This document shows positions 24,591 to 35,600 of a DNA stretch of 64,000 nucleotides, one piece after another (positions within the stretch are counted from its first letter, which is position 1; the number at the start of each line of letters is the position of its first letter). A program made the translations under genes and the position numbers. Origin of the DNA: Planctomycetota bacterium (GTDB taxonomy: Bacteria > Planctomycetota > Phycisphaerae > UBA1845 > PWPN01); NCBI GenBank assembly GCA_022711465.1, contig JAKLEZ010000027.1, positions 1-64,000 of the forward strand, given 5' to 3'. The notes below the pieces were generated by a model. The model saw nothing but the letters and a program-made list of their open reading frames with translations, was not told where the DNA came from and did no database searches.

Positions 24591-24977
24591 CTATTCAGAG
24601 GAATCCGGCTGTTCAGCTTTCTGGGGAAGGGCCTGCTGGATCACGCCGAGGAGGTCCTCCACGCCGAACGGTTTCTCGAGAATGTGAAAACCGGCTGACT
24701 TCAGATGCGCCTGCAGATCGTCTGCCGAGTAGCCGGTCATCATGATGACCCGCAGTCCGGGATCCGCCTGGTGCAAGGCCTCGGCCACGTGCAGTCCCGA
24801 GGTTCCGTCGGTCAACCGCCAGTCGGCAACGAGGACGTCCGGACGGCACGAGTGTCCGATCTCGATTGCCTCCCGGCCGCTGCGCGCGGTCCATACCTCA
24901 TGGCCCTCCGCGGTGAGGATCATTGAGAGTTGCGTGCGATACGTTTCCTCGTCGTCGACAATCAGCAGCTTGGCCAC
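24591..24977 (-). CDS. Single-domain response regulator (REC only)
   Basis: This 128-residue protein is a lone receiver domain: acidic pair Asp8-Asp9, phosphoacceptor Asp52 (VADWRL), Thr81 (MMTGY) and Lys102 (EKPF). No output domain is present, so it works as a phosphorelay or protein-contact switch with an unlinked kinase. It converges with the macroglobulin gene, 50 bases apart. Confidence 0.9.
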   Translation of the reverse strand: MAKLLIVDDEETYRTQLSMILTAEGHEVWTARSGREAIEIGHSCRPDVLVADWRLTDGTSGLHVAEALHQADPGLRVIMMTGYSADDLQAHLKSAGFHILEKPFGVEDLLGVIQQALPQKAEQPDSSE

Positions 24978-25289
24978 GGTTGCCCCCTGAAGTCCCGCTC
25001 TGGCCCTCGATTATCCCATGAACTCAGCCCTGCGAGCAAGTGGTTCATGGCGGCACGGGAGGCGGAGGATGCGGAGAACAGGGCGGCAGAGTTCACACGT
25101 CCCCTCGGACGGCGCTTCGGGCCATGACACAACTCATTCTCGGATCGGCAGTTGGGTAGCCCTGGATCGGCCTTGACTGCTCCGTGGTCAGGCCTCTCGG
25201 ATGAGCCGGAATCGTCGATTCTTGCATTGGCCAATGGAAATGCGTAGAATATAGCGGAATTGCGTGTGACGGAGGAGAGAGGGACAGCG
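24978..25289. other. Divergent intergenic region
   Basis: It lies between the response regulator and the metalloprotease gene. Apart from the promoter at 25222-25250 I see nothing definite. Confidence 0.5.
25222..25250 (+). promoter_or_regulatory. Sigma-70-like promoter of the metalloprotease gene
   Basis: TTGCAT (25222-25227), a 17-base spacer and TAGAAT (25245-25250) lie 40 bases before the ATG at 25290. Confidence 0.55.
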
Positions 25290-27308
25290 ATGCAGCAGCA
25301 CACTACCCTGGTCCTGACGGCCAGTGTTTGGCTGGCCGGCGGCTTGGGGAGCTTGGTTTCGGTATCCGCGGGGGCGACCGTCGATCTGGATGTCACCTAC
25401 ATCGAGCGCCTGCCGCGCTACGAGTACAGCGCGGCCAAGTGGAATCCCGATCCGGGTGAAACGGTCACTTTCCAGGGGCACGTCAAGTGCTGGGACGGAG
25501 CGGTTTCCTCGGTCGCCTATCGTTGGCAGATCGACGGGATCACAGTGGATCAAGGATACCTGGCCGACCTCGCCGCCGATGAGGAGCGGGTGGTCACGCA
25601 ACAGTGGGTCTGGCAACCGGGAGACCACTGGGTCCGGCTGATCGTGGATCCGGACAATACGGTGGGGGAGGTCAGCGAGGCGAACAACGCTCGCGAAGAC
25701 CGCATCAACGCCATCATCGCCGGTTTCTGGGTCGAGCGATCCAGTTACGATTACTTCCACGAGCACCAGAAGGAGCTGGGCACCGAATCGAACTCCTGGG
25801 AGGACTGGATCCGGCGGCAGATGGGCAAGCAGAATCAACTCTATGCGGAAGCCGTCTGGCCGATCTCGCCGCAAGGCGTGCTGGACCGTGTTCGGATCGA
25901 CAAGATCGTTGTCGTGCCCGACGGGGCCTTGCCCCTCGCGGGAGGGCTGGCGACCAACAATCCGGATCTCCGGGACCGCACCGTTGATCTCATGTGGGGT
26001 TTTCCTGCCAGCCAACTTCCGCCGAACAGCACGTACTATGCGGATCACACCACCGTTTCCGAGAACAATCCGTTCCACATCGAGCAGTCGCTGATTCATG
26101 AGCTGGGTCACGCCCGCTATCTGATCGACAGTTATGGCTTCGACGTTCACAACACGGCGGCTCACGGCGGGTACGATGCAGTGCAGATCTGGGAAGGCGA
26201 CACTTACGTTGGCGGCAGCCGCTACATGCCTTTCCTGGCCTTTGATGAAGTCCTGCACTACAACCGGAACGGTGGCGTGATGAGTGGCCCCTACGGCTTC
26301 CGTTGGTCGCCCTACGAGGCTGGGGCCCTGAACCTTATCGCTGGCCGGCGAGCCCGCTGCGGCAACTACAACGCCCCATGCAACATCGGCGAATACCTTC
26401 AGAGTCTGCCGACGAACAACCATCTGCGGTTCATCGACGCCACCGGCAAGCCGCTAGGTGGAGCGGACATCAGGGTCTATCGAGCCACCGGTGGCTACGG
26501 CTGGTACGGGAAGACGTATGACAACACCCCCGACCTGCTGTTTGTGGCCGACAACGACGGCTACGCCCACATGGCACGAAATCCATTCGCGGATGGCCCT
26601 CTCCAGCACACCTACGGCATCGCCAATACGGTGATGATTCTCCGCATCCAGCACACCTGGAAGATCTGGTACCGCTTCGTCGAGGCTGCGGATTTCAATA
26701 TGGAGTACTGGCTAGGTAACACCCAGGACGCATACTACACGATTCAACTGACTCCGCCGGCCTACGACTCGGATTTGGATGGCTTGCCCGACGACTGGGA
26801 GACGTATTTCTTCAGCGACCTGTCGCACAACGCCGACGGCGACGAGGACATCGACGACCTGAGCAATGCCGAGGAAGTCCAGACCGGCAGCAGCCCCACC
26901 AAACAGGATACCGACAGTGACGGCTGGATCGACGGGTACGAAGTGAACGTCAGCAAGACCGACCCCGCCCTGGCCGACACCGACGGCGACGGGGTCCTCG
27001 ACAGCGGCGACAACTGTCCGTTGGTGATCAACCCCGGCCAGGATGACGGTGACCGCGATGGTCTCGGTGATGTTTGCGACAATTCGTTCAGCGGGGCAGA
27101 CTTCGACAGAGATGGTGATGTCGATATGGACGACTTCGCCCACCTGCAGGCCTGCTTGGGCAAGACTGTGGGCTACTTGCCTGCCGGTTGCGAGAACGCC
27201 AACCTCGATCATGATCCCCATCCGTACGTGGACAAGGACGACCTGGCGGTTTTCAACACCTGCATGACCGGCCCCGATGTTCCAGCGGACTCCGACTGTG
27301 GCCATTGA
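25290..27308 (+). CDS. Secreted HEXXH metalloprotease-like protein with calcium repeats
   Basis: 672 residues from the ATG (GAGAGGGA site upstream). Signal peptide 1-27, a CARDB-like Ig domain (about 35-125; GETVTFQGHVKCW, NTVGEVSEANN), and a peptidase-like region with HELGH at 270-274 (LIHELGHARYLID), a zincin signature. A carboxypeptidase-regulatory-like beta sandwich follows (GKPLGGADIRVYR), then thrombospondin type 3 repeats (about 495-610) and an EF-hand/Cys tail (610-672). It converges with another HEXXH protein of similar order at 27422-32488. Substrate unknown; the third zinc ligand was not identified. Confidence 0.8.
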   Translation: MQQHTTLVLTASVWLAGGLGSLVSVSAGATVDLDVTYIERLPRYEYSAAKWNPDPGETVTFQGHVKCWDGAVSSVAYRWQIDGITVDQGYLADLAADEERVVTQQWVWQPGDHWVRLIVDPDNTVGEVSEANNAREDRINAIIAGFWVERSSYDYFHEHQKELGTESNSWEDWIRRQMGKQNQLYAEAVWPISPQGVLDRVRIDKIVVVPDGALPLAGGLATNNPDLRDRTVDLMWGFPASQLPPNSTYYADHTTVSENNPFHIEQSLIHELGHARYLIDSYGFDVHNTAAHGGYDAVQIWEGDTYVGGSRYMPFLAFDEVLHYNRNGGVMSGPYGFRWSPYEAGALNLIAGRRARCGNYNAPCNIGEYLQSLPTNNHLRFIDATGKPLGGADIRVYRATGGYGWYGKTYDNTPDLLFVADNDGYAHMARNPFADGPLQHTYGIANTVMILRIQHTWKIWYRFVEAADFNMEYWLGNTQDAYYTIQLTPPAYDSDLDGLPDDWETYFFSDLSHNADGDEDIDDLSNAEEVQTGSSPTKQDTDSDGWIDGYEVNVSKTDPALADTDGDGVLDSGDNCPLVINPGQDDGDRDGLGDVCDNSFSGADFDRDGDVDMDDFAHLQACLGKTVGYLPAGCENANLDHDPHPYVDKDDLAVFNTCMTGPDVPADSDCGH

Positions 27309-27421
27309 GGGAGAATCGCCGCGCGACGAGGTACTACCCGCCGTCGGCGGAACGGCTGATGCTTCGCGCGGGTCCCTTGTGGCAGGGTGATGACGACCCG
27401 GCGCTGCCCGGCCGGGTGGGA

Positions 27422-30400
27422 TCAGTTCGCGCAGTCGGGGTCGGCCGGCAGTCCCGCCCCGCTCATGCATCGGAAAAAGACCTCCAGGTCGGTCGCATCG
27501 ACATAGGGGTGCGTGTCGCGGTCGAGGTTGGTCCCGGCGCACTCGGTCGGCAGACTGGTCTGGCCTATGGCGGTCAGGCAGGCCTGCAGGTGGGCGAAAT
27601 CGTCCATATCGACATCGCCGTCCAGGTCGAAGTCGGCAGGGACGGCCGCGATCTCCTCGCACTCATCGGGAATGCCGTTGTGATTGACGTCCCTGCTGGA
27701 TCCGGCGGTGATGTCGCATTCGTCAGGCAGGCCGTTGTGGTTGCAGTCCTCGCTGGCGCCGCCAATGATGTCCTGATCGTCGGGCGTACCATTCCCGTTG
27801 CAGTCGCCTGCCTGGACCACGCCCCAGACTTCCACGTCGTCGATGTTCCAGCCGCAGTAACGGCGGGTCTTGTCGGTCGTGCCCATCGTCCATCGGAGAA
27901 TGATCGTTGGCTGACGGTCGGCGAAAGCGGAGATGTCGAGTCCCTGGAGCGACCAGCCGGCGTCGACAACCTCTTGAGACGGGTTCTGCCAGACGGTGAC
28001 CCAGTTGGCGCCGTCGCTGCTGACCCGGATGGAGGCGTGGTCATAGCGGCTCTGCTCGACACCGAGCCACCGCCAGAAACGCAGCGTGACCTGGCTCAGG
28101 TGACTGCAGTTGAGCACCGTCGTGGTCAGGTGTTGCTCGGCCAAGCCGCTTTCGTAGTCGCCGCCCAGGTTGTAGCCGTACACGTTGCCGCCGGTATGCC
28201 CCGCGGTCGGATCCTTCGTTCCATACTCCCCGCCGGCTCCCAGGGGGATGCCAAACCTCCACAGCCCTTCGACGGTCCAGCCCGGATCGCTGTTCATCGG
28301 GAACACATAGACCGGTTCTGGCCCGCCCACGCTGATCGACACGGTCGCCGGGGCCGAGACTTCGCCGTCATTGACGGTGAACTGGAAGGAGTCCGTCCCA
28401 GCGTAACCGATTGCCGGCAGGTACTGGACGACCTGACCGTTGCCGGCCAGCTGATAGGGTACTGTCTGGATGACCCCGCCGAGCGGATCCCTGAGACTGC
28501 CGTGGGCGGGCAAGGAAGTGATTGCATAGGTGAGTGGGTTGTCGCGCGGCGAACTGCCCGTGAGGGTGATGGCGACCGCGGTATGGGTGCGGGTCTGCAC
28601 GCTCGCTTCGTTGGCAACGGGCGGGGAAATCGTCCCGAGAAGGACGACGCGGTTGGAGCCGTCCACCGCGTAGCAGGCGAGCATGTTGGGCCGCACGGCG
28701 AAGGCGACGTCCACCGGGCGGCTGAGGACGGTGCCGCCCGCATAGACGCCGGTCGGCTGAGTGTAGGTGGCCGTGGTTTGCCAGGAGTCGCCGGATTCGC
28801 TCAGCTGAAGAACCTTGCCAAGCCGGGCATCCGTCGCCAGAAGCATGACGGTCCCGGTGGCGGGATGCTTGGCACTGGCCAAACCCATCTCGGTGACGTC
28901 GGCTGCATCGCCGACGGGGATGCTTACCGGGTAGCCGGGCTCGATGGCGAGAGTCGTGCCGTCGAAGCTGAACAGGAAGAGCTTGGACGTCCCGCTCGAG
29001 CGGCGATCGAGCATGAAGAACTTGCCTGAAGCGGCGGGATGAGTCGCAATCGCCGCCGGTCGCGCGGCACTGTCGGCCGACTGCCAGATCCCGGCCGGGG
29101 CCGTCTCGGCGGTCCACACGACCACACGCCGGTTCCCGGTATCGGCGATGACGATGTACTCCTTGCCGCCGGACAGGATCGTGTCTAGGCCCCGGGCGTT
29201 ACTCAACTCGCGCATGGCCGCGTTGGCGCCCGGTCGACCCGCCAGCCGAGAGCCGCCGAAGCTCAGGTTCGTCGAACCGGCGGCGAAAACGGCGGCGTCG
29301 GTGGTGATCAGGTTTTCGGTCACTTGTGTGACCCGGGCGGAACCGGCGGGCCCGTCGACCTGATCGCCTGGTTGGTATCTTGCGGCATCCTGCACGCTGT
29401 GGCACTGGATCAGGAAGGGTGATGACGTGGTGAAGGCCTTCGCGCCGAGGGTGGCAATGTTGTTGCGGACATCATAGCCGAAGCTGGGCGCGGTGGGGGG
29501 ATTGACCACGTCGAATCGGTAGTCGGGCTCCATATCGGAGAAGGCGAGTGTGGCATAGTACTTGCTGTCCACGAGCCGCGAGGGAACCACCTTGTTGGCG
29601 GTGTGGCCGAACCGGAAGTGATAGAACAGTTCCTGGTGGGGTGTCGTCCCGTCGAGCAGCTGACACATGGGGTTCGCGATGCCCGCGTTGGCGGCCAGGA
29701 GTAGCTTGCCGTCCTCCCGGCCGGTGATACCGCGTGCTCCACTGATGCCGGTGACCTGGACCACGCGCGGCAGGCTCTCGCCACTGCCGGTCACCTGGGT
29801 CACTTCAAAGGTCGCCCGGAAGCGGTTCGATCCATAACTGTCGGCGGCGGCCATGTTCTGTGAAACCGTCAGGTTCTGGCCGGAGGAGACGTACTGGCCA
29901 ACCTGCGTACGGATGCAGGCCGGCTCCCACCGCCGGTAGATGCGATAAGTGGCCGGGTAGGCCCCGGCGATGCCGAGACTCACGCTGTGTCCTTGGACGG
30001 CGGCCGTGAGCGTGAAGGCGGGCTCGGCTGCACCCGGCTTGTAGTTGGTGTGGAAGTCCCAAGTCCACGAGGCCTCGTCTGTCCAGGAGTGGCCCATGCG
30101 CGTGTGCTGACTGTGGGCCGCCGTCTCGCCGGTGCCGAGGATGGCACAGTCCTGGTAATTACTGCCGATCTTGACCGTGTAGATCTGTGTGCCGGTCTGG
30201 GCGCCGACGCCTCCGCTGGTTGGCGGCGAGTAGTAGTGCTTGCGTCCGAAAGCGTCCGTGGTCGCCGGTCCCAGCCATGCCGTGGTCTCCCACCGGCCGT
30301 CGGCGTCGGTGAGCCCGGTGGCGGCGGCGACGGTGTTGCGTTCAGGCCAGAGCGTGACTTCGGCGCCAGGCACGGGGTCGCCGTCGCGATCAAGCACCCG

Positions 30401-32488
30401 CACAAACGTGCGGGCCGGGGCCAGCGTCCACCAGGCATCGATGCTCTTGTTGCGCACGCCCACGAGGGCTCGTCTCATCATTTCGCAGGCCGGCCAGGAA
30501 ATGCGCGTATGGCCCGAGCCGTAGCTGTCCGGCGGCCACATCCAGGTGCGGATCTGCACGGGCGTGCCGTCGGCCATAACGGCCCCGCCGGTGAACACCG
30601 GGGACACATAATACTGGTACAGGTCTCCAAGGGGATGGAAGAGGTGCCCCGTCTCGTGCAGTTCCGCGCCGCCGTCACCCCAGTTGAATCGCTCCCATCC
30701 CTGATAGACACCCCACCAGCCGTCGAGTTCCCGCCAGCCCTCGTACTTGCTCTGGACCGCCTGCCAGGCGGCGTCGCGATCGGCCGCATCGTCGGGCCAG
30801 CCGAATTCGTAGCTGTCGAACCACAGACGCTGCAGGACGTCCTGGCCGTCCTGGGTCTGCGATCGCTCCCACATGCACTGGACGGCGTCAGCGAGTTTGC
30901 GGCAGAGGTACTCCTTGCCCGGTGGGTCGCCCAGAACAGTGGGCTGCCGATCGGCCAGCGAGGCCTGATTGCGAAGGATGGGGTGGAAGGTGAGGCCGTG
31001 CAACGCCATCTCGTAGCGATTGTTCCGCCCATTGGCGTCGCCGTCGCACTCGATGACCGCGACGACCCACCGTTCCCCGACGGTCTGGACGTTGATCTTC
31101 TGCCAGGTGGCTCCGGTGCTTGCGGGAACAAGACTGTAGGGCCAGGGGAAACTGACCGCACGGGCCACGTAGGCGGGGCTGCTGCTGTTGTACGCCGGCA
31201 GGCTCTCGGTGAGCACCTCGTCGAAATCAGGGGTGTCACATGTGCCCGGGTCAGTGTCTGCATTGCGCTTCGGGCGGTTGCACCAAACCTTCAGCCGCAC
31301 GCAGCCGGCCGGAACGGCGACCGCGCCGGTGTTGTTGATGTTGATGGTGTAGGTGACGATCTGTCCGTTTGCCGGCCAGCCGTAGGGGCCGCAGGCGTCC
31401 TTGGTCGGGCTGCGGTGAGCGAAGGCGATCGCGGCGTCCCCCGCCGTGGCCATGCTCTGTCGGGTGTTGAGGTCGGTGTCGATGTAACCGAACAGGCGCC
31501 CGGCAGCGATGGCGGGGCGGCCGTCGGCAGTGGTTCCCAACTGGCCGGTCATCACCACGAGGCTGGAAGACCCTCCATTGCCGGGCAGCCACTGACCGGA
31601 AAGGGCCTTGCCGTTGTACTCGAGCCCCGGGTTGTAGGTCTGGCCGGGCTTGGCCGGAGCCGCTCTCAGCTGGAAGCTCCCGGTCGCAGACGCGAGGGTC
31701 AGAACATCGAACCCGTCCTTCTCATAGTCGGCCGCCGTCAGGCCGTTGACCTGCAACCCAGGCAGATCGGTGGCCGCATCGGTGACCAGCGTGCTGAAGC
31801 TGTTGCCGGTTGTCTGGTAGGAATAGAAGACCAGCCGAGTCTGGCCGCCTTCAGAGAATGCCAGCGAAAGGAAGTCGGTGTCTTCGTTCCAGAAATCGCC
31901 GCAGGCCAAGCCCAGGTACATGCCGCTGGTGCTTGGGAGGCTTGCCTCAGCGGTCTTGGTCCAACTGACGCCGGTGACCGAGGCAGGGGGGGTGAGGATG
32001 ACGATGCGGGTGGTCGAGCCGTTCTGCATGGCCACGAGGAGTTGGTCCTTGCCCGATCGCCTGAGGTTGCCGGCGGTCGCGCCGAGGAACGTGCCGGTCA
32101 CCGGGATGGCGGCGCTGGTGCTCTTGAGTGCCCACGGCCGCGTGCTGAAGCACTCAGGAGGCTCGTAGACTCTCACGGTCAGGTTGCCGCCGGACACGCT
32201 GACGGTCGCCAGGTACTCCTTGCCGAAACTGGCTGGCCAAAAGTCGCCGACCGCGAGGCCGCCGCCAGCGACGTCTGCCAGCACGGTACTCCGGTCAAGC
32301 CAGCGCGAGGGCCAAGTGTCATTCTCGGCATGGAGCGGAGGCTCGTAGACTACAAGCCTCCGAGTTCCCTCGCTGTCCTCGATCGCTGCCAGGTAGGAGA
32401 ACCCGAAACCCCAGTGCTGGGGTCCGGCCCAAACTGGCCTGACCAGAGCCAAGACCGTCGTAGCGACAACAACCTGGATCCTGCGCAT
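27422..32488 (-). CDS. Giant secreted HEXXH protein with FG-GAP-like, Ig and EF-hand domains
   Basis: The ATG at 32488 (GGGGAAG site 8 bases upstream; GTG 32497 also possible) gives 1688 residues. The signal peptide is 1-22. FG-GAP/VCBS-like repeats follow (about 25-340; VGDFW, LACGDFW, AADYEKDGFD), then a CARDB-like domain (about 345-480) and HETGH at 611-615 followed by FHPLGD, a zincin pattern. A regulatory Ig-like domain (DRDGDPVPGAEVTLW), NHL-like segments, a cadherin-like Ig domain (about 1285-1385) and N.NG.PDEC calcium loops (about 1565-1615) come next, with an EF-hand/Cys tail. It is probably a surface protease; activity is inferred from HEXXH only. Confidence 0.75.
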   Translation of the reverse strand: MRRIQVVVATTVLALVRPVWAGPQHWGFGFSYLAAIEDSEGTRRLVVYEPPLHAENDTWPSRWLDRSTVLADVAGGGLAVGDFWPASFGKEYLATVSVSGGNLTVRVYEPPECFSTRPWALKSTSAAIPVTGTFLGATAGNLRRSGKDQLLVAMQNGSTTRIVILTPPASVTGVSWTKTAEASLPSTSGMYLGLACGDFWNEDTDFLSLAFSEGGQTRLVFYSYQTTGNSFSTLVTDAATDLPGLQVNGLTAADYEKDGFDVLTLASATGSFQLRAAPAKPGQTYNPGLEYNGKALSGQWLPGNGGSSSLVVMTGQLGTTADGRPAIAAGRLFGYIDTDLNTRQSMATAGDAAIAFAHRSPTKDACGPYGWPANGQIVTYTININNTGAVAVPAGCVRLKVWCNRPKRNADTDPGTCDTPDFDEVLTESLPAYNSSSPAYVARAVSFPWPYSLVPASTGATWQKINVQTVGERWVVAVIECDGDANGRNNRYEMALHGLTFHPILRNQASLADRQPTVLGDPPGKEYLCRKLADAVQCMWERSQTQDGQDVLQRLWFDSYEFGWPDDAADRDAAWQAVQSKYEGWRELDGWWGVYQGWERFNWGDGGAELHETGHLFHPLGDLYQYYVSPVFTGGAVMADGTPVQIRTWMWPPDSYGSGHTRISWPACEMMRRALVGVRNKSIDAWWTLAPARTFVRVLDRDGDPVPGAEVTLWPERNTVAAATGLTDADGRWETTAWLGPATTDAFGRKHYYSPPTSGGVGAQTGTQIYTVKIGSNYQDCAILGTGETAAHSQHTRMGHSWTDEASWTWDFHTNYKPGAAEPAFTLTAAVQGHSVSLGIAGAYPATYRIYRRWEPACIRTQVGQYVSSGQNLTVSQNMAAADSYGSNRFRATFEVTQVTGSGESLPRVVQVTGISGARGITGREDGKLLLAANAGIANPMCQLLDGTTPHQELFYHFRFGHTANKVVPSRLVDSKYYATLAFSDMEPDYRFDVVNPPTAPSFGYDVRNNIATLGAKAFTTSSPFLIQCHSVQDAARYQPGDQVDGPAGSARVTQVTENLITTDAAVFAAGSTNLSFGGSRLAGRPGANAAMRELSNARGLDTILSGGKEYIVIADTGNRRVVVWTAETAPAGIWQSADSAARPAAIATHPAASGKFFMLDRRSSGTSKLFLFSFDGTTLAIEPGYPVSIPVGDAADVTEMGLASAKHPATGTVMLLATDARLGKVLQLSESGDSWQTTATYTQPTGVYAGGTVLSRPVDVAFAVRPNMLACYAVDGSNRVVLLGTISPPVANEASVQTRTHTAVAITLTGSSPRDNPLTYAITSLPAHGSLRDPLGGVIQTVPYQLAGNGQVVQYLPAIGYAGTDSFQFTVNDGEVSAPATVSISVGGPEPVYVFPMNSDPGWTVEGLWRFGIPLGAGGEYGTKDPTAGHTGGNVYGYNLGGDYESGLAEQHLTTTVLNCSHLSQVTLRFWRWLGVEQSRYDHASIRVSSDGANWVTVWQNPSQEVVDAGWSLQGLDISAFADRQPTIILRWTMGTTDKTRRYCGWNIDDVEVWGVVQAGDCNGNGTPDDQDIIGGASEDCNHNGLPDECDITAGSSRDVNHNGIPDECEEIAAVPADFDLDGDVDMDDFAHLQACLTAIGQTSLPTECAGTNLDRDTHPYVDATDLEVFFRCMSGAGLPADPDCAN

Positions 32489-32622
32489 CGAGTCCACTTC
32501 CCCGAGTTCATTTCGCCGTTCGCGCCCCGGATCGATCGGTCTCGTCCGGCATCGAGAAACGAGGTCCCAGGCGGCAGCTCCCAGCCCTCGCAGCCTCGCT
32601 GGTCATCGGCCCAGACGGCTGC

Positions 32623-35600
32623 TCATTGGCAGTCCGGCGAGATCGGCTGCAGCGGGTTGCGGCTCAAACACCGCTGAAAGGAGCCGAAATCGGCCTGGTC
32701 CACATCGCCGTCCTGATCGTAGTCGCCCGCTCGGCAGTCGAAGAGCTCGTCGTTGACCAGAATCGTGCCGAACGGAATGGTCGGACCGGAGAAACACGGC
32801 GCGAAGTAAAGCTCCAGGTCGTCTCTGTTGACGTGTCCGTCGAAGTTCAGGTCGAAGCTGGTACCCTGCAGCGACATGACCCATAGGGTGGTGTTGTACG
32901 GGCTGGCCGGCTCGCCGCCCCGCTTGATGTACACCCTGCCCTTGTGGGTGGTGGCGCTGGTGCCACTACCGGTCGCAGCAGGCAGCACACCGGTCGTGAA
33001 CTGCTTGCTGGCAATGTCATAGATCGTGAAGGAGGGGCTGGGGTCCGGTCCAAAACCCTCCTGGTTGCCGTTGGCTCGACCGGCGACAATTAGCAGGCCA
33101 CCGTCGTTGCCGACACCGCAACTCCACTTGGCCGGCAGAGGAGCCATGGCCGAGCCGTATCCGGGTTCGAAAGGAAGCTGGCCCAGGTCGATGGCCGGAC
33201 TCTCCTCGTGGGTCCACTCGTACCATTCCGGCCCGGTCTTGGTGTTGAGCCTGAGATCCTTCGGGTCGATCGACCACAGCCGATCGCCGTCGCTGGCCGG
33301 GCTGGTCTGCCAATCGTTCTTGATGCCGTAGAGGATGTCGTTCACCGCGGTCATCTGGACAACGCGGCTGAACCAGCCGGGGTCCCGGCCCTCGAGTCCG
33401 GTGAACGCGGCCCGGAAACAACTCGGCGCGTCGAGGTCCTTGAGATCGGCCACCGTGGTCGGACCGCCCTGGTTGACCGCCGCGGCGTGGCTGTTTCCGT
33501 AGAGGTAATCGCCGATGACGGTGAACCCGGTATGGCCGAAGTAGCGGTTGACACGGACCGACCACGTGTCCGTCGCGATGTCGTAGGTGCACAGGCCGAC
33601 ATCACGGTTTGTGACCAGCGTGCCCTGATCGCCCAGGCCCGGGTAGAAGGCCAGCGCCCCGTCCGGGTCGCCGTCCGGATCGCTCGGTGCGTCCGCAAGG
33701 GGCAACCAGCCGTGACCGTCGGGGGAGCGATAGAGCTGTCCGTTTGCGGTCATATAATAGAGGTAGTAACCGTCAGAAGCCAATGAAGTGCCGTAGCTGC
33801 CCTCGACCGGTGTGCTCATCTGGACGAACTGCCAGCAGCCGGTCCTGTAGGCCGGCGTTTCCGGTCCGTACACCGCCCTCAATGTCTTGGGGCCGTTGGC
33901 CGCCAGCGTGGCGCTCGAATTCTCGATCGGCGTCTCGCCTTCGACATCCCACCGGACAAATGTCATGTGCGGCACGTAGGGAGCCGCCAGGGTCACCGTT
34001 TCTCCGCTCCCGAAACTGACGGTGAACGGGGTCGTCGCCGTCTCACCACCGCTGCAATCCTTGGGTGTGTAGGCAACCGCCACCGGATCGCCTGGACCTT
34101 CGGCGCTGACGTTAAACACTACCGGTGTGTCACACCGCAACTGGTACGTGGCCGTGGCAGTGACAGGGGCGGTGACCTGGAGCGAGAGGAGTTGGTCGGT
34201 CGTGGCAGGCTCGGCTCCGTCGACGGACCAGCCCAGGAAGGTGTAGCCTTTCAGGATTGGAGCGAGGATGCTCACGTACTCCTGATAGCCGACGCTGCGA
34301 GTGAACGGTGTTGTGCCGGTGTTGTTGCCGTCGCAGTCGTCGGCACTCATGTAGACAGAGATGCCCTCCGTCGGAGCGCTGTTGACCGCCAGCGTGGATG
34401 CCATGGCACACGGATCCGCCAGTGAGACGGACATGACCCACAGGTCGGTGTTGGGGTCGTTGTCGGCGCTGGGTGAGCTGCCGCGCTTGATGTAGACCTT
34501 GCCCTGATGGAAAGTGGCCGAGGTGCCCGAACCGGTCGTGCCGGGCAGGTTCTTCACCGTGAAGGTGCCACCGGCGATGTCATAGAGGGCATATTGGCTA
34601 CTGGGTTCCCCCCAGCCTTCGTGGTTGGAGGGCGAGCGGCCAGCGATGATCAGCAGACCGCCGAGGCCGCCGATCTCCGCTGACCAGCCGGCCGGCAGGG
34701 GCACAATCGCCGAACTGTAGCCCGGTTCGAACGGCAGCGGGCCCAGGTCGATCGCGGTACTCGCGTTGTGCGTCCAGTCGTCCCAGTTGGGGCCGATGTA
34801 CTGGTTGGGAACGATGGCCGAGGGCTTGATGACCCAGAGCCGGTCGCCGGTACCGGCCGGACTGGTCCAGTCATTCTTGATGCCGTAGAGCATGCCATTC
34901 ACGGTCGTCATCTGCACGGCTCTGCTGAACCAGTCGGCGGCCTCACCGAGAATGCCGCCGGTTCCGGTGACAAAGGCGGCACGCTGGCAAGTGATCGCGT
35001 CCAGATCCTTCAGGTCGGCAATCGTGGTCGGCCCGCCCTGGTTCACCATCGCGGCGTGGGCGTTGCCGTAGAGCGTGTCGCCAATGACCACGTAGCCGGT
35101 ATTGCCGAAGTTGCGATTGCCGTGAGCAATCCATATGTTGGTGGCGATATCATAGGTGCACAGCACCCGCTCGCCCCCGCCGAGGTCCCGACGCGTGATG
35201 AGCGCACCTTGAGCGCCGAGACCCGCGTAGAAGGCCAGCGATCCGCAGTCGGCTCCGTCGCCGCCGCCGGGGGCGCTGGCCAACACGAACCAGCTTCCGG
35301 ACGTGCCGGGGTCCGGACAGAACAGTTGCCCGGTGTCCTTCTTGAAGTAGTAAAGACGAGTGCCATCCGAAGCCAGCGATGTCCCGAACTCGCTCGGTTC
35401 AGGAGTGCTCTCAACGGCAAACTGGATCGAAGTGGCCGCGGGATTCACGAACGCCTCCCACGTCTTGGTGTCCGATCCGGAGGTGTTGGTCGCCGTGACC
35501 TCGACGGTGAAGCTCTTGCCCAGATCGCCGGTGGATGGCGTCCAGCCGCTGATCCTGCCGGTCGGGTCAATGGCCATGCCGGCCGGATGCTGGCCGAGCG

